Positions 16,908 through 24,615 of a stretch of 45,078 nt of DNA are shown here, one piece after another (position 1 is the first letter of the stretch; each line of letters opens with the position of its first letter). Made by a program: the position numbers and the translations under genes. The DNA comes from Nocardioidaceae bacterium (GTDB taxonomy: Bacteria > Actinomycetota > Actinomycetes > Propionibacteriales > Nocardioidaceae). The stretch covers positions 1 through 45,078 of the forward strand of contig JACCWP010000089.1 of NCBI GenBank assembly GCA_013697585.1. Direction: 5' to 3'. Under the pieces are notes generated by a model that did no database searches, was not told the origin of the DNA, and saw only the letters and a program-made list of their open reading frames with translations.

Positions 16908-17692
16908 CACGCGAACTCCGTCTGCGCCACGCAGAACACTCGACGAAACGGCAGCACGGTCCCGTACGCGCGCGGGGGGTAAGCCGCTCGGAGCGCGGCG
17001 GCGTAGTCGGCCTCGAAACGCGCTCGCAGCGCAGGGTCGACCTCGCCGAGGGCGTCCAGCACGGGCCGGGCGCCGGTGCCTGCGACCCACCGCAGCACGG
17101 GGTCAGGACCAGTCAGCAGGTGCAGGTAGGTGGACTCCCAGGCGTCGACCCGCCACCCCGGCCGCGCCAACGCGTCGAGGTACGTTGCCGGGTCGTGCGC
17201 GGCCGGCCGCTCCAGGCCGGCGGTGTGCGCTGCATAGGGCTCGGCTCCGGCGAGCTCGCGCAGCAGCGCGTGGCTCGGCGCAGCGAAGTTGCCCGGCACC
17301 GAGAAGGCCAGGCACCCGCCGGTCCCCAGCTCGTCGGCCAGTCCCGGCAGCAGATCGAGGTGGCCCGGCACCCACTGCAAGGCCGCGTTGGACACCACGA
17401 GGTCACAGATTGGACCGGCGCGCCAGGCACGCAGGTCGCCCTGTCGGTACGTGACCAGCGGGTCGGTGTTGTCGGCGACCGCCCGCTGCACCATCTCTGA
17501 GGATGCGTCGATGCCCTCGACTGATGCTGCAGGCCAGCGGGAGCGCAGCAGCGGGGTCAGCTGCCCGGGACCGCAGCCGAGATCGGTGATCTGTCGTGGG
17601 TCGACGTCCACCCGGGCGAGCAAGTCGACAAAGGGTCGGCTCCGCTCGTCGGCGAAACGCAGGTACGCCTGCGGATCCCAGTCGGCGGCCAC
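16907..17692 (-). CDS. tam: Trans-aconitate 2-methyltransferase
   Basis: SAM-dependent methyltransferase that detoxifies trans-aconitate, an inhibitor of aconitase, by making its monomethyl ester. Class I Rossmann fold with motif I TDLGCGPGQLTPLL (~residue 36) and the Tam signature SNAALQWVPGHLDLL near 106. The N-terminal WDPQAYLRFADERSRPFVDLL is characteristic. 261 aa is normal. The GTG start is preceded by GGAGGTGG. It is divergent from a MarR-family gene with an operator-like palindrome between them, the TamR/tam arrangement known from Streptomyces coelicolor. Confidence 0.93.
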   Translation of the reverse strand: MAADWDPQAYLRFADERSRPFVDLLARVDVDPRQITDLGCGPGQLTPLLRSRWPAASVEGIDASSEMVQRAVADNTDPLVTYRQGDLRAWRAGPICDLVVSNAALQWVPGHLDLLPGLADELGTGGCLAFSVPGNFAAPSHALLRELAGAEPYAAHTAGLERPAAHDPATYLDALARPGWRVDAWESTYLHLLTGPDPVLRWVAGTGARPVLDALGEVDPALRARFEADYAAALRAAYPPRAYGTVLPFRRVFCVAQTEFA

Positions 17693-17729
17693 GACACCAC
17701 CTCCGGCGGCGAGTCTCGGCCAAGGATTG

Positions 17730-17743
17730 TCTCGACGTCAAGA
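17730..17743. promoter_or_regulatory. TamR/PecS-type operator between tam and marR
   Basis: TCTCGACGTCAAGA is a near-perfect palindrome (12 of 14 positions), followed by another half-site CTCTTGACTC. TCTTGAC/GTCGAGA half-sites resemble the sites of PecS/TamR-like MarR regulators. It overlaps the expected -35 region of the marR promoter and lies 37 nt before the tam start. Confidence 0.6.
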
Positions 17744-17754
17744 CTCTTGACTCA

Positions 17755-17760
17755 TAGGCT
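17755..17760 (+). promoter_or_regulatory. -10 element of the marR promoter (leaderless)
   Basis: TAGGCT ends 6 nt before the GTG at 17767, so transcription would begin at or next to the start codon. The operator at 17730-17743 lies just upstream. Confidence 0.45.
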
Positions 17761-17766
17761 GCGCCG

Positions 17767-18258
17767 GTGCGCGACGAGGTGGACCGGCTCGTCGAGGCCT
17801 GGTGCCGCGAGCGGCCTGACCTCGACGTGGTGCCCATGCAGGTGCTCAGCCGGGTCACCCGGCTGGCCCGACACCTCGACCGCGCCCGGCGCGGCGCGTT
17901 CGCTGCGCACGGCCTGGAGACCTGGGACTTCGACGTACTCAGCGCCCTTCGCCGCGCCGGCAACCCGTACGAGCTGTCACCCGGCGCGTTGTTGCGGGAC
18001 ACGATGGTCACCAGCGGCACGATGACCAACCGGGTCGATCGGCTCGCCGAGCGCGGGCTGGTCGAACGACACCCCGACCCCGCTGACCGCCGCGGGGTGC
18101 TGGTCCGGCTGACGGCGCACGGTCGTGAGGTCGTCGACGCCGCCTTCGCGGCGCTGCTGGCACGCGAACGCGAGCTGCTGGCCGGGCTCGGTCCCGCTGA
18201 GCAACGTCGGCTGGCTAACCTGCTGCGGATGCTCACCGCGCCCTTCGACGGCAGCTGA
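17767..18258 (+). CDS. MarR family regulator, TamR-like
   Basis: 163-aa winged-helix regulator. The N-terminal 45 residues (VDRLVEAWCRERPDLDVVPMQVLSRVTRLARHLD) form an extra helix typical of the PecS/TamR/HucR branch. The winged helix contains LSPGALLRDTMVTSGTMTNRVDRLAERGLVER, followed by the wing DPADRRGVLVRLTAHG. In that branch, binding of trans-aconitate, cis-aconitate or citrate releases DNA (established for Streptomyces TamR). Divergence from tam and the intervening operator make that role likely here, together with autoregulation. No classical ribosome binding site is seen; the transcript is probably leaderless. Confidence 0.9.
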   Translation: MRDEVDRLVEAWCRERPDLDVVPMQVLSRVTRLARHLDRARRGAFAAHGLETWDFDVLSALRRAGNPYELSPGALLRDTMVTSGTMTNRVDRLAERGLVERHPDPADRRGVLVRLTAHGREVVDAAFAALLARERELLAGLGPAEQRRLANLLRMLTAPFDGS

Positions 18259-18286
18259 CCCCCGCCCGTGGCCCCCCACCCCCCAT

Positions 18287-18353
18287 CCGCGGAACTGGCG
18301 GCGACACGCCGCCGACACGCCGGTCGAGCCCGGCACCTTCCGCCAGTTCGCGG
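18287..18353. repeat. Long inverted repeat / hairpin between convergent marR and ispE
   Basis: CCGCGGAACTGGCGG and CCGCCAGTTCGCGG pair along 14 bp with one bulged G, enclosing 38 nt that contain a duplicated CGACACGCC. It lies between two convergent genes, so bidirectional termination is possible, though no T-run follows either arm. Confidence 0.65.
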
Positions 18354-18359
18354 TCGCGT

Positions 18360-18455
18360 GATCGGGCGCAGGGCGGATCGGGCGCAGGGCGCGGGCGCGA
18401 TCGGGCGCAGGGCGGATCGGGCGAAGGGCGCAGGGTGCGGATCAGGCGCAGGGCG
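18360..18455. repeat. 16-bp tandem/dispersed direct repeats
   Basis: The unit GATCGGGCGCAGGGCG occurs at 18360, 18376 and 18399, with variants at 18415 (GATCGGGCGAAGGGCG) and 18440 (GATCAGGCGCAGGGCG), separated by short GC spacers. The array ends 17 nt before the stop codon of ispE. Confidence 0.8.
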
Positions 18456-18472
18456 CGGTACGGGGCGGCGGA

Positions 18473-19417
18473 TCAGCCGACGCGTTGCGCGCCGGGGACG
18501 GGGCCAGTCAGCAGGTGCACCCCGTCGACATCGATGCGTCCGAGCAGCTGTGCGGCGAGCCGGCTTGCGTGCGAGCGATCGGCACCGAGGAACAGCACGG
18601 TCGGCCCGGAGCCAGCCAACATGGCCAGCCGGGCGCCGGCCTGGGCGCCGGCGCGCACCAGCTCGCCCAACCCCGGTCGGAGCGCCATCGCGGCGGGCGT
18701 CAGGTCGTTGCGCGCCGTCGTCAGCAACGCATCCACCAGCCCCGCACCGTCGCCACGGAGCGCGTCGAGCAGTGCGGTCGGCAGCTCGGCGACCCGCGCG
18801 CGTTCCCGCCCCCGCAACCGGTCGAGCTCGGCATAGCAACGCGGGGTGGACAAACCCCGGCTGCTGGTTGCCGCCACCCACGTCAACCGAGGCCCGGCAG
18901 GCTGCGCCGTCACCAGCTCGCCGCGACCGGTGCCGGTGCACGTGCCGCCCACCAACGCGAACGGGACGTCACTACCCAGCCGGCGCGCCAGCCCGAGCAA
19001 CGCTTCGAGGTCGAGACCGGTCCTCCACAGCGCGTCGCAGGCGAGCAGGGTGGCCGCAGCGTCGGCCGAGCCGCCGGCCAGGCCGCCCGCGACGGGGATC
19101 CGCTTGAGCACGTGCAGCGCGACCCCGGTCGTGGTCAACCCGGTGTGTGCGCGCAGCAGCAGGGCGGCGCGTACGCACAGGTTGCTGCCGTCACTGGGGA
19201 CACCTAGTACGGGGTCGCCTGCGGCGTCAGCGACCGTCACTGTCACGGCGCCGGAGCCGTCGCGACGCGCGTGGACCGTGTCGTACAGGTCGACCGCCTG
19301 GTAGAGCGTGGCGAGCTGGTGGAATCCATCGGGTCGGGTCGCCCCGACCGCGAGGTGCAGGTTGATCTTGGCGGGCGCGCGCACCTTGACCGCCCGCAGC
19401 GCCGCCACGGCCCTCAT
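18473..19417 (-). CDS. ispE: 4-diphosphocytidyl-2-C-methyl-D-erythritol kinase
   Basis: Phosphorylates CDP-methylerythritol in the non-mevalonate isoprenoid pathway. The GHMP-kinase fold is visible: [14 protein letters not shown] at ~residue 10, the ATP loop [20 protein letters not shown] near 94, and a C-terminal [14 protein letters not shown]. Start ATG 19417 overlaps the ksgA stop (ATGA), giving 314 aa. The 747-aa track ORF is this gene plus a spurious upstream reading frame through ksgA and rpfB. The order rpfB-ksgA-ispE is conserved in Actinobacteria. Confidence 0.95.
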   Translation of the reverse strand: MRAVAALRAVKVRAPAKINLHLAVGATRPDGFHQLATLYQAVDLYDTVHARRDGSGAVTVTVADAAGDPVLGVPSDGSNLCVRAALLLRAHTGLTTTGVALHVLKRIPVAGGLAGGSADAAATLLACDALWRTGLDLEALLGLARRLGSDVPFALVGGTCTGTGRGELVTAQPAGPRLTWVAATSSRGLSTPRCYAELDRLRGRERARVAELPTALLDALRGDGAGLVDALLTTARNDLTPAAMALRPGLGELVRAGAQAGARLAMLAGSGPTVLFLGADRSHASRLAAQLLGRIDVDGVHLLTGPVPGAQRVG

Positions 19418-20304
19418 GACAAGGCGTCCATGGCTGCAGCCAACGCGATGAACGCGTCGACGTCGAGCTGCTCGCCGCGGCTTGCGGGGTCGATCCCGGC
19501 CTCGTGCAGCGCCGCCTCCGCCGCGGCGGCCGAACCGGCCAGACTGGCCAGCGCCTGACGCAGGGTCTTGCGGCGCTGGGCGAACGCGGCGTCGACGACG
19601 CCGAACACCCGGCTCCGGTCGATGCCCGCCCGCTCGGTGTCGGACCGGCGCCAGGCGACCAGCGCCGAGTCGACCCGCGGCACCGGCCAGAACACCGCGC
19701 GACTGACCTTCCCGACAGGGCGCGCGTGGCCGTACCACGCGGTCTTGACGCTGGGGACCCCATAGGTACGCGAGCCGGGTGCGGCCACGAGGCGGGCAGC
19801 CACCTCGGCCTGCACCAGCACGAGCGCTCGTCGTAGGGTCGGCGACAGCGCCCACAAGTGCAGGAGCACCGGCACCGCGACGTTGTACGGCAGGTTGGCA
19901 ACGAGCGCCGTGGGGGCTTGGCCGGGTATGTGGTCGAGACGCAGCGCATCGCCGGTGACCACCGTGAGCAGGTCCGCGCGGCCGGGTGCCCGCTCGGCGA
20001 CCGTGGTGGGCAGCACCGTGGCAAGCAGCGGATCGACCTCCACTGCGATCACCCGCCCGCGCGGGCCGATGGCGTCGAGCAGCGCCAGGGTCAGCGACCC
20101 GAGGCCCGGCCCGACTTCGAGCACGATGTCGTCGGGGGCGAGGTCGGCCGTGCGGGCGATCCGCCGCACGGTGTTCGCGTCGACAACGAAGTTCTGCCCA
20201 CGCTGCTTGCTGGGCCGCAGGCCCAGTCCGGCGGCCAGCGCCCGGACATCGCCCGGGCCGAGCAGCCTGCTGCTCAGGTGGGCAGACCGAGCTCGGCCGC
20301 GCAC
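19414..20304 (-). CDS. ksgA: 16S rRNA (adenine1518/1519-N6)-dimethyltransferase
   Basis: Dimethylates two adenines in helix 45 of 16S rRNA during 30S maturation. The protein shows the family N-terminus [21 protein letters not shown], motif [18 protein letters not shown], the catalytic [16 protein letters not shown] and [12 protein letters not shown]. The start is uncertain: no ATG lies near the conserved region. GTG 20304 (or 20313) would overlap the end of rpfB by 31-40 nt, while a CTG at 20277 would overlap it by 4 nt (CTGA). I chose 20304, giving 296 aa. It is coupled to ispE downstream. Confidence 0.93.
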   Translation of the reverse strand: MRGRARSAHLSSRLLGPGDVRALAAGLGLRPSKQRGQNFVVDANTVRRIARTADLAPDDIVLEVGPGLGSLTLALLDAIGPRGRVIAVEVDPLLATVLPTTVAERAPGRADLLTVVTGDALRLDHIPGQAPTALVANLPYNVAVPVLLHLWALSPTLRRALVLVQAEVAARLVAAPGSRTYGVPSVKTAWYGHARPVGKVSRAVFWPVPRVDSALVAWRRSDTERAGIDRSRVFGVVDAAFAQRRKTLRQALASLAGSAAAAEAALHEAGIDPASRGEQLDVDAFIALAAAMDALS

Positions 20305-21503
20305 GCCGGCCACGAACCGTAGCTGCCCCCATTGGCGTCGCGCAGCTTGGTCGCGATCGCGATCTGCTGCTCGCGGGTCGCCTCGTGCGGGTACGCCGCG
20401 TACGCCCCGCCTCCGTACGCCTGCCATGTCGGCAGCGAGAACTGCAGGCCGCCGTAGTAGCCGTTGCCGGTGTTGATCGCCCAGTTGCCGCCCGACTCGC
20501 ACTGGGCGAGCTCGTCCCAGACGCCCGGGTCGGTGACGACCGGGGTCGGCGCTGGAGCGGGCGCGGGGGTCGGCGCTGGCGCGGGCGCGGGAGTCGGCGC
20601 TGGAGCGGGCGCGGGGGCAGGGGCGGGGGCCGGCTCTGGCTCGGGGGCCGGTTCCGGCTCCGGCTCGGGGCGCGCCGCGGTGCCCTGTACCTCGACCCGG
20701 GCCACGGGTGCGGCAACGAGCGTCTTGTCGAGCACGATGCGATCGCGCAGCTTGCCGTTGGCCAGGATCTCGCGAATCTCGATCCGCCGGGTCCCGCTCT
20801 CGCCGTCCCGCACGACGTCGCGCTGGTCCTCGTACAGATCGTCGGAATAGCGCAGCTCGGTCGAGTACGACACCGACTCGGTGATCGAGCGCACCCGCTT
20901 GTCGATCGTGGTCACGACGATCCGGGTCTTGTCAGAGAGCTCGCGCTTGCCGGCCGGCTGCAGCTCGTCGTCGCGGTCGACCTCGACGCCCGCCTCCGCG
21001 ACGGCGTCGGCGACGGTCCTCTCGGTGGTGGAGAATCGACGCTTGCCGTCCATCGTCACCAGCGTGATCGCCTTGGGTGTGGCCACCCTGAGCGACAGAC
21101 CCTCGCGACCGAGGCTGCTGCTGCGGCTGGTCGACAGCTCGGCGCCCGCGAAGCGACGCCCGATCTGGGCGAGCGCGTCGCCGACGTTGGTCGCGGTCAC
21201 CCAGTACGACGCCTGGTCGCCATCGACGTTCAGGCTCAGCTCGCGGGCATAGCGCACGGCGATCTTGGTCCCGTCGCTGATCGAGCTGCCCGGTGCCGGG
21301 AGCACCACGTCGCGGTCCGACAGCTCGATGCCCTCGGCGGCAAGGACGTCACCCACGTCGTCGCCGAAGGTGGTGAGCTCGGTCTCCTCGCCGTCGACCG
21401 AGAGCGTCACGGTCTTGTTCATCGCCGCGTACGCGACGGTGCCGACGACCAGTGCCAGGACGACCGCAACGCTCGCGGTGATGATCAGAACTCGGGTACG
21501 CAC
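20274..21503 (-). CDS. rpfB: Resuscitation-promoting factor RpfB
   Basis: Extracytoplasmic muralytic enzyme that helps dormant cells resume growth. Domains in order: an N-terminal membrane/signal segment ([17 protein letters not shown]), three DUF348 repeats (e.g. [21 protein letters not shown]), a G5 domain (~residues 205-275), an Ala/Pro linker of about 50 residues and a C-terminal transglycosylase-like domain ([22 protein letters not shown]) with catalytic Glu in CESGGNW. Start GTG 21503 is preceded by GGAG 4 nt away; the track start at 21542 has no such site. No lipobox Cys is seen, unlike the recalled mycobacterial RpfB. Order with ksgA and ispE is conserved. Confidence 0.95.
   Translation of the reverse strand: MRTRVLIITASVAVVLALVVGTVAYAAMNKTVTLSVDGEETELTTFGDDVGDVLAAEGIELSDRDVVLPAPGSSISDGTKIAVRYARELSLNVDGDQASYWVTATNVGDALAQIGRRFAGAELSTSRSSSLGREGLSLRVATPKAITLVTMDGKRRFSTTERTVADAVAEAGVEVDRDDELQPAGKRELSDKTRIVVTTIDKRVRSITESVSYSTELRYSDDLYEDQRDVVRDGESGTRRIEIREILANGKLRDRIVLDKTLVAAPVARVEVQGTAARPEPEPEPAPEPEPAPAPAPAPAPAPTPAPAPAPTPAPAPAPTPVVTDPGVWDELAQCESGGNWAINTGNGYYGGLQFSLPTWQAYGGGAYAAYPHEATREQQIAIATKLRDANGGSYGSWPACAAELGLPT
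20545..20616. repeat. 24-bp tandem repeat encoding the RpfB Ala-Pro linker
   Basis: Three near-identical 24-bp units beginning GTCGGCGCTGG (at 20545, 20569, 20593), followed by degenerate GGGGGCAGGGGCG repeats, encode APAPAPTP-type linker. Repeat-number variation would change the linker length without shifting frame. Confidence 0.8.
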
Positions 21504-21864
21504 ACTGCTCCAGGAGGTCGGGCTCAGGTGGGCGCGCCACACTCAGACGAGGAGCGAGGGCGACCCTGCGGGCAAGTTCCCGACCATAACGAGATGGTCA
21601 CGACGGGCCAAATCGCGCTGCCCCAGTGGTGCGGTTGTGGCGCCAGCGGCCAATGGGAAGCCGAACAGCTGAGTGGAGGGCGCCACGGCGGCCGCCGCCC
21701 GAGGGAAGCCGGCGCGTGCCGCCGCACTTCCCCGGCGTACGGTGCGCTTTCCCAGCGCTATTTCGCTGGGGAGGCGCACATGTCGCTGGTATACCAGCGA
21801 AAACGGCGCAGGGTGGGCGCGGCCGGGGCCGGGACGCGCGGGACGGAAGCACCCGGCTGCTGGC
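21504..21864. other. 361-nt region between rpfB and tatD
   Basis: Upstream region of rpfB (minus strand) and trailer of tatD. Apart from repeat family B copy 2 at 21721-21810, I see no gene. The track ORFs through it are antisense shadows. Confidence 0.65.
21721..21810. repeat. Dispersed hairpin repeat family B, copy 2
   Basis: Holds an 18-bp perfect palindrome TCGCTGGTATACCAGCGA (21783-21800) and a long stem, GTGCGC-TTT-CCCAGCG / CGCTGGG-GAG-GCGCAC, with a CTATTT loop. In reverse complement it aligns with 15900-15986. It lies between two co-directional genes. Confidence 0.75.
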
Positions 21865-22794
21865 CTACCACCTGCCGCCGAAGGCGGCGTCGGTGTTGGC
21901 ATCCACCGCGGCGCAGACATGGGTCAGGTCGCGTCCGAGCACCTCAGCCATGGCGCGCAGGGTCACCGGGACCAGGTAGGACGCGTTGGGCCGGCCCCGG
22001 TACGGCATCGGGGCGAGGTACGGCGCATCGGTCTCGACGAGCACTCGATCGAGCGGTGTGCCGGCCAGCGCCTCGCGCAGCGCCGCCGCACGGGCAAAGG
22101 TCACTGTGCCGGCGAAGCTCAGGTAGGCGCCGCGGTCGACGCAGGCCCGGGCGAAGTCGGTGTCACCCGAGAAGCAGTGCATGACGATGCGAGGTGGGAG
22201 CTGCTCGTCGTCGAGCACCCGGAGCACGGCGTCGTGGGCGTCCCGGTCATGGATGACGAGGGTCTTGTCCAGCCTGGCGGCCAGGCCGATGTGGGCACGG
22301 AAGGAGCGCTCCTGGTCGTCGCGCCCGTCCGGTCCGGTGCGATAGAAGTCCAGGCCGGTCTCACCGACCGCCCGCACCCGCTCCGACGACGCGGCGAGCT
22401 CCTCGATCTCGGCCATTGCGTCGTCGAGCGCCCCGGCCCTGGCCAGCCGCGGCGCCTCGTTGGGGTGCAGCGCGACCGCAGCAACCAGACCGGGATGGCG
22501 TTCGGCTTGCTCGACCGACCACCTGGCGCCGGCCAGGTCACAGCCGATCTGCACCACGCGCGGCACGCCGACCGACGAGGCAGCCTCGAGCAGCGCCTCG
22601 AGGCTCGGCTGGTCGCCGTCGGCTGCGTCGACGATGTCGAGGTGGCAGTGGTTGTCGACCACGGGGTGCGGCAGCGGGTCAGGTAGCGGCGGACGACTGC
22701 GGTCACGCCGTCGCCCGCTCTTCTCCTCGGTCGCCGCTCGCTGTCGTGGCGGCGCCTCCGGCGACCCCGGGTCGTCGGGGTGCGGCGAGGTCAC
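21865..22794 (-). CDS. tatD: TatD family metal-dependent hydrolase (DNase)
   Basis: Metal-dependent TIM-barrel nuclease/hydrolase. Metal ligands are visible in [12 protein letters not shown] (~residue 46), [25 protein letters not shown] and [20 protein letters not shown] 22794 overlaps the metS stop (GTGA), giving 309 aa; the longer track frame runs inside metS. The first 40 residues are basic and low-complexity, an extension not needed for the fold. metS-tatD coupling is conserved across Actinobacteria. The physiological role (DNA repair, turnover of aberrant nucleotides or D-aminoacyl chemistry) varies in the family. Confidence 0.94.
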   Translation of the reverse strand: MTSPHPDDPGSPEAPPRQRAATEEKSGRRRDRSRPPLPDPLPHPVVDNHCHLDIVDAADGDQPSLEALLEAASSVGVPRVVQIGCDLAGARWSVEQAERHPGLVAAVALHPNEAPRLARAGALDDAMAEIEELAASSERVRAVGETGLDFYRTGPDGRDDQERSFRAHIGLAARLDKTLVIHDRDAHDAVLRVLDDEQLPPRIVMHCFSGDTDFARACVDRGAYLSFAGTVTFARAAALREALAGTPLDRVLVETDAPYLAPMPYRGRPNASYLVPVTLRAMAEVLGRDLTHVCAAVDANTDAAFGGRW

Positions 22795-24587
22795 CCGCCG
22801 GCCTCGCGCTCCAGCATGGCCAGCTCGTCGTCGACGACAGACGGATCGAGCTTGGTGAACACCGGCGTCGGCGTTGGCACGGGGTGGCCGATCTCGACCG
22901 GCTGTGACTCCCACGCGCCCTGGTCGGCGTAGTCGCCGGTGATGACCGGGTAGGACAGCCCGCCGTCGAGGTCGTCCACCTCGCGGATCTGTGGACCCGG
23001 CGACACCTGACCGGACCGGCCGAGCGCCTCGTGGACGTGCTGGGACGAGTGCGGCAGGAACGGTGCCAGCAGCCGATTGGTGTCGTCAACGACCTGCGCC
23101 GCGACGTGGAGCACGGTGCGCATCCGCTCGGGATCGGTGTTCTTGAGCGCCCACGGAGCCTGCTGGCTGAGATAGACATTGGCCTCACTGGCCACCCGCA
23201 TGGCCGCGGCGATGGCCTGCTTCTGTCGGTGCCGCTCGATCAGGCCGCCCACCTCGCCGAACGCGCCCCCCGACAGCGTGAGCAGCTCCCGGTCGCCGGC
23301 CGCGAGCTCACCGGGAGGTGGGATGCTGCCGACATTCTTGGCGATCATCGACGCGGTGCGGTTGACCAGGTTGCCCCACGTGCTGACCAGCTCGTCGTTG
23401 TTCCGCCGGACGAACTCGGCCCAGGTGAAGTCGGTGTCCTGCGTCTCCGGTCCGGCGACCGCGATGAAGTAGCGGAGCGCGTCGGCGTCGTAGCGCTCGA
23501 GGAAGTCGCGGACGTAGATCACGACCGAGCGGCTGGTCGAGAACTTGCGGCCCTCCATGGTGAGGAACTCGCTGCTCACCACCTCGGTTGGAAGGTTGAG
23601 CTTGCCGTGGTCGCCGGGCTTGCCACCCCGGGTGCCGAGACCGTTGTAGGCCAGCAGCTCTGCCGGCCAGATCTGGGAGTGGAAGGTGATGTTGTCCTTG
23701 CCCATGAAGTAGGAGGACCGGGCCGCCGGGTCGTTCCACCAGGCGCGCCAGGCGTCGGGGTCACCGCTGCGCCGCGCCCACTCGACCGACGCCGAGAGGT
23801 AGCCGATGACGGCGTCGAACCAGACGTACAACCGCTTGTTGGCGTTGGTCTCCCAGCCCTCGAGCGGCACCGGTATGCCCCAGTCGATGTCGCGGGTCAT
23901 GGCCCGCGGTCGGACGTCGTCGAGCAGGTTCAGCGAGAACTTCAGCACGTTGGGGCGCCAGCCGGTCCGGGTCTGCAGCCAGGTCCCCAGCGCGTCCGAC
24001 AGCGCCGGCAGGTCGAGGAAGAAGTGCTCGGTCTCGACGAACTTCGGCGTCTCGCCGTTGATCCGCGAGCGCGGGTTCTTGAGCTCGGTGGCGTCCAGCT
24101 GGTTGCCGCAGTTGTCGCACTGGTCGCCGCGCGCGCCGTCGGAGCCGCAGATGGGGCAGGTGCCCTCGATGTAACGGTCCGGCAGTGTCCGTCCGGTCGA
24201 CGGGGAGATGGCGCCCATGGTGCGCTGTTCGACCAGGTAACCGTTGCGGTGCACCGTGCGAAACAGCTCCTGCGCCACCGCGTAGTGGTTGCCGGTGGTG
24301 GTCCGCGTGAACAGGTCGTACGAGAGCCCCAACGCGTGCAGGTCCTCGACGATCACCCGGTTGTACCGGTCGGCGAGATCGCGTGGGCTGACGCCCTCCT
24401 TCTCCGCCTGCACGAGGATCGGCGTTCCGTGCTCGTCGGTCCCCGACACCATGAGCACGTCGTTGCCCGCCATCCGCATGTACCGGCTGAAGATGTCGGC
24501 GGGCACCCCGAAGCCAGACACGTGTCCGATGTGGCGCGGTCCGTTCGCGTACGGCCACGCGACGGCCGTGAGCACGCGACGAGACAT
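22791..24587 (-). CDS. metS: Methionyl-tRNA synthetase
   Basis: Charges tRNA-Met. The 598-aa class I synthetase has the HIGH box in [28 protein letters not shown], a four-cysteine zinc knuckle ([20 protein letters not shown] near residue 142) and a KMSKS variant [14 protein letters not shown]. The alpha-helical anticodon domain follows, and an EMAPII-like C-terminal domain is absent. Length fits the actinobacterial form. It heads a coupled metS-tatD operon. The KMSKS region being KFSTS rather than KMSKS is normal for this subgroup. Confidence 0.96.
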   Translation of the reverse strand: MSRRVLTAVAWPYANGPRHIGHVSGFGVPADIFSRYMRMAGNDVLMVSGTDEHGTPILVQAEKEGVSPRDLADRYNRVIVEDLHALGLSYDLFTRTTTGNHYAVAQELFRTVHRNGYLVEQRTMGAISPSTGRTLPDRYIEGTCPICGSDGARGDQCDNCGNQLDATELKNPRSRINGETPKFVETEHFFLDLPALSDALGTWLQTRTGWRPNVLKFSLNLLDDVRPRAMTRDIDWGIPVPLEGWETNANKRLYVWFDAVIGYLSASVEWARRSGDPDAWRAWWNDPAARSSYFMGKDNITFHSQIWPAELLAYNGLGTRGGKPGDHGKLNLPTEVVSSEFLTMEGRKFSTSRSVVIYVRDFLERYDADALRYFIAVAGPETQDTDFTWAEFVRRNNDELVSTWGNLVNRTASMIAKNVGSIPPPGELAAGDRELLTLSGGAFGEVGGLIERHRQKQAIAAAMRVASEANVYLSQQAPWALKNTDPERMRTVLHVAAQVVDDTNRLLAPFLPHSSQHVHEALGRSGQVSPGPQIREVDDLDGGLSYPVITGDYADQGAWESQPVEIGHPVPTPTPVFTKLDPSVVDDELAMLEREAGG

Positions 24588-24615
24588 GCCGCGATCCTAT
24601 GGGGGTGGCTCCGCC

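Noticed and set aside
18473-20716. A 747-aa minus-strand ORF
   Set aside because: Only its last 314 residues are a protein (IspE). The rest is Pro/Arg-rich read-through antisense to nothing recognisable and overlapping ksgA and rpfB in another frame.
19986-22184. A 732-aa plus-strand ORF
   Set aside because: Antisense shadow of ksgA, rpfB and tatD; Arg/Ala-rich without domains, as usual in high-GC DNA.
24588-24615. T-box or SAM riboswitch upstream of metS
   Set aside because: Only 28 nt separate metS from the next gene's stop, too short for such a leader.
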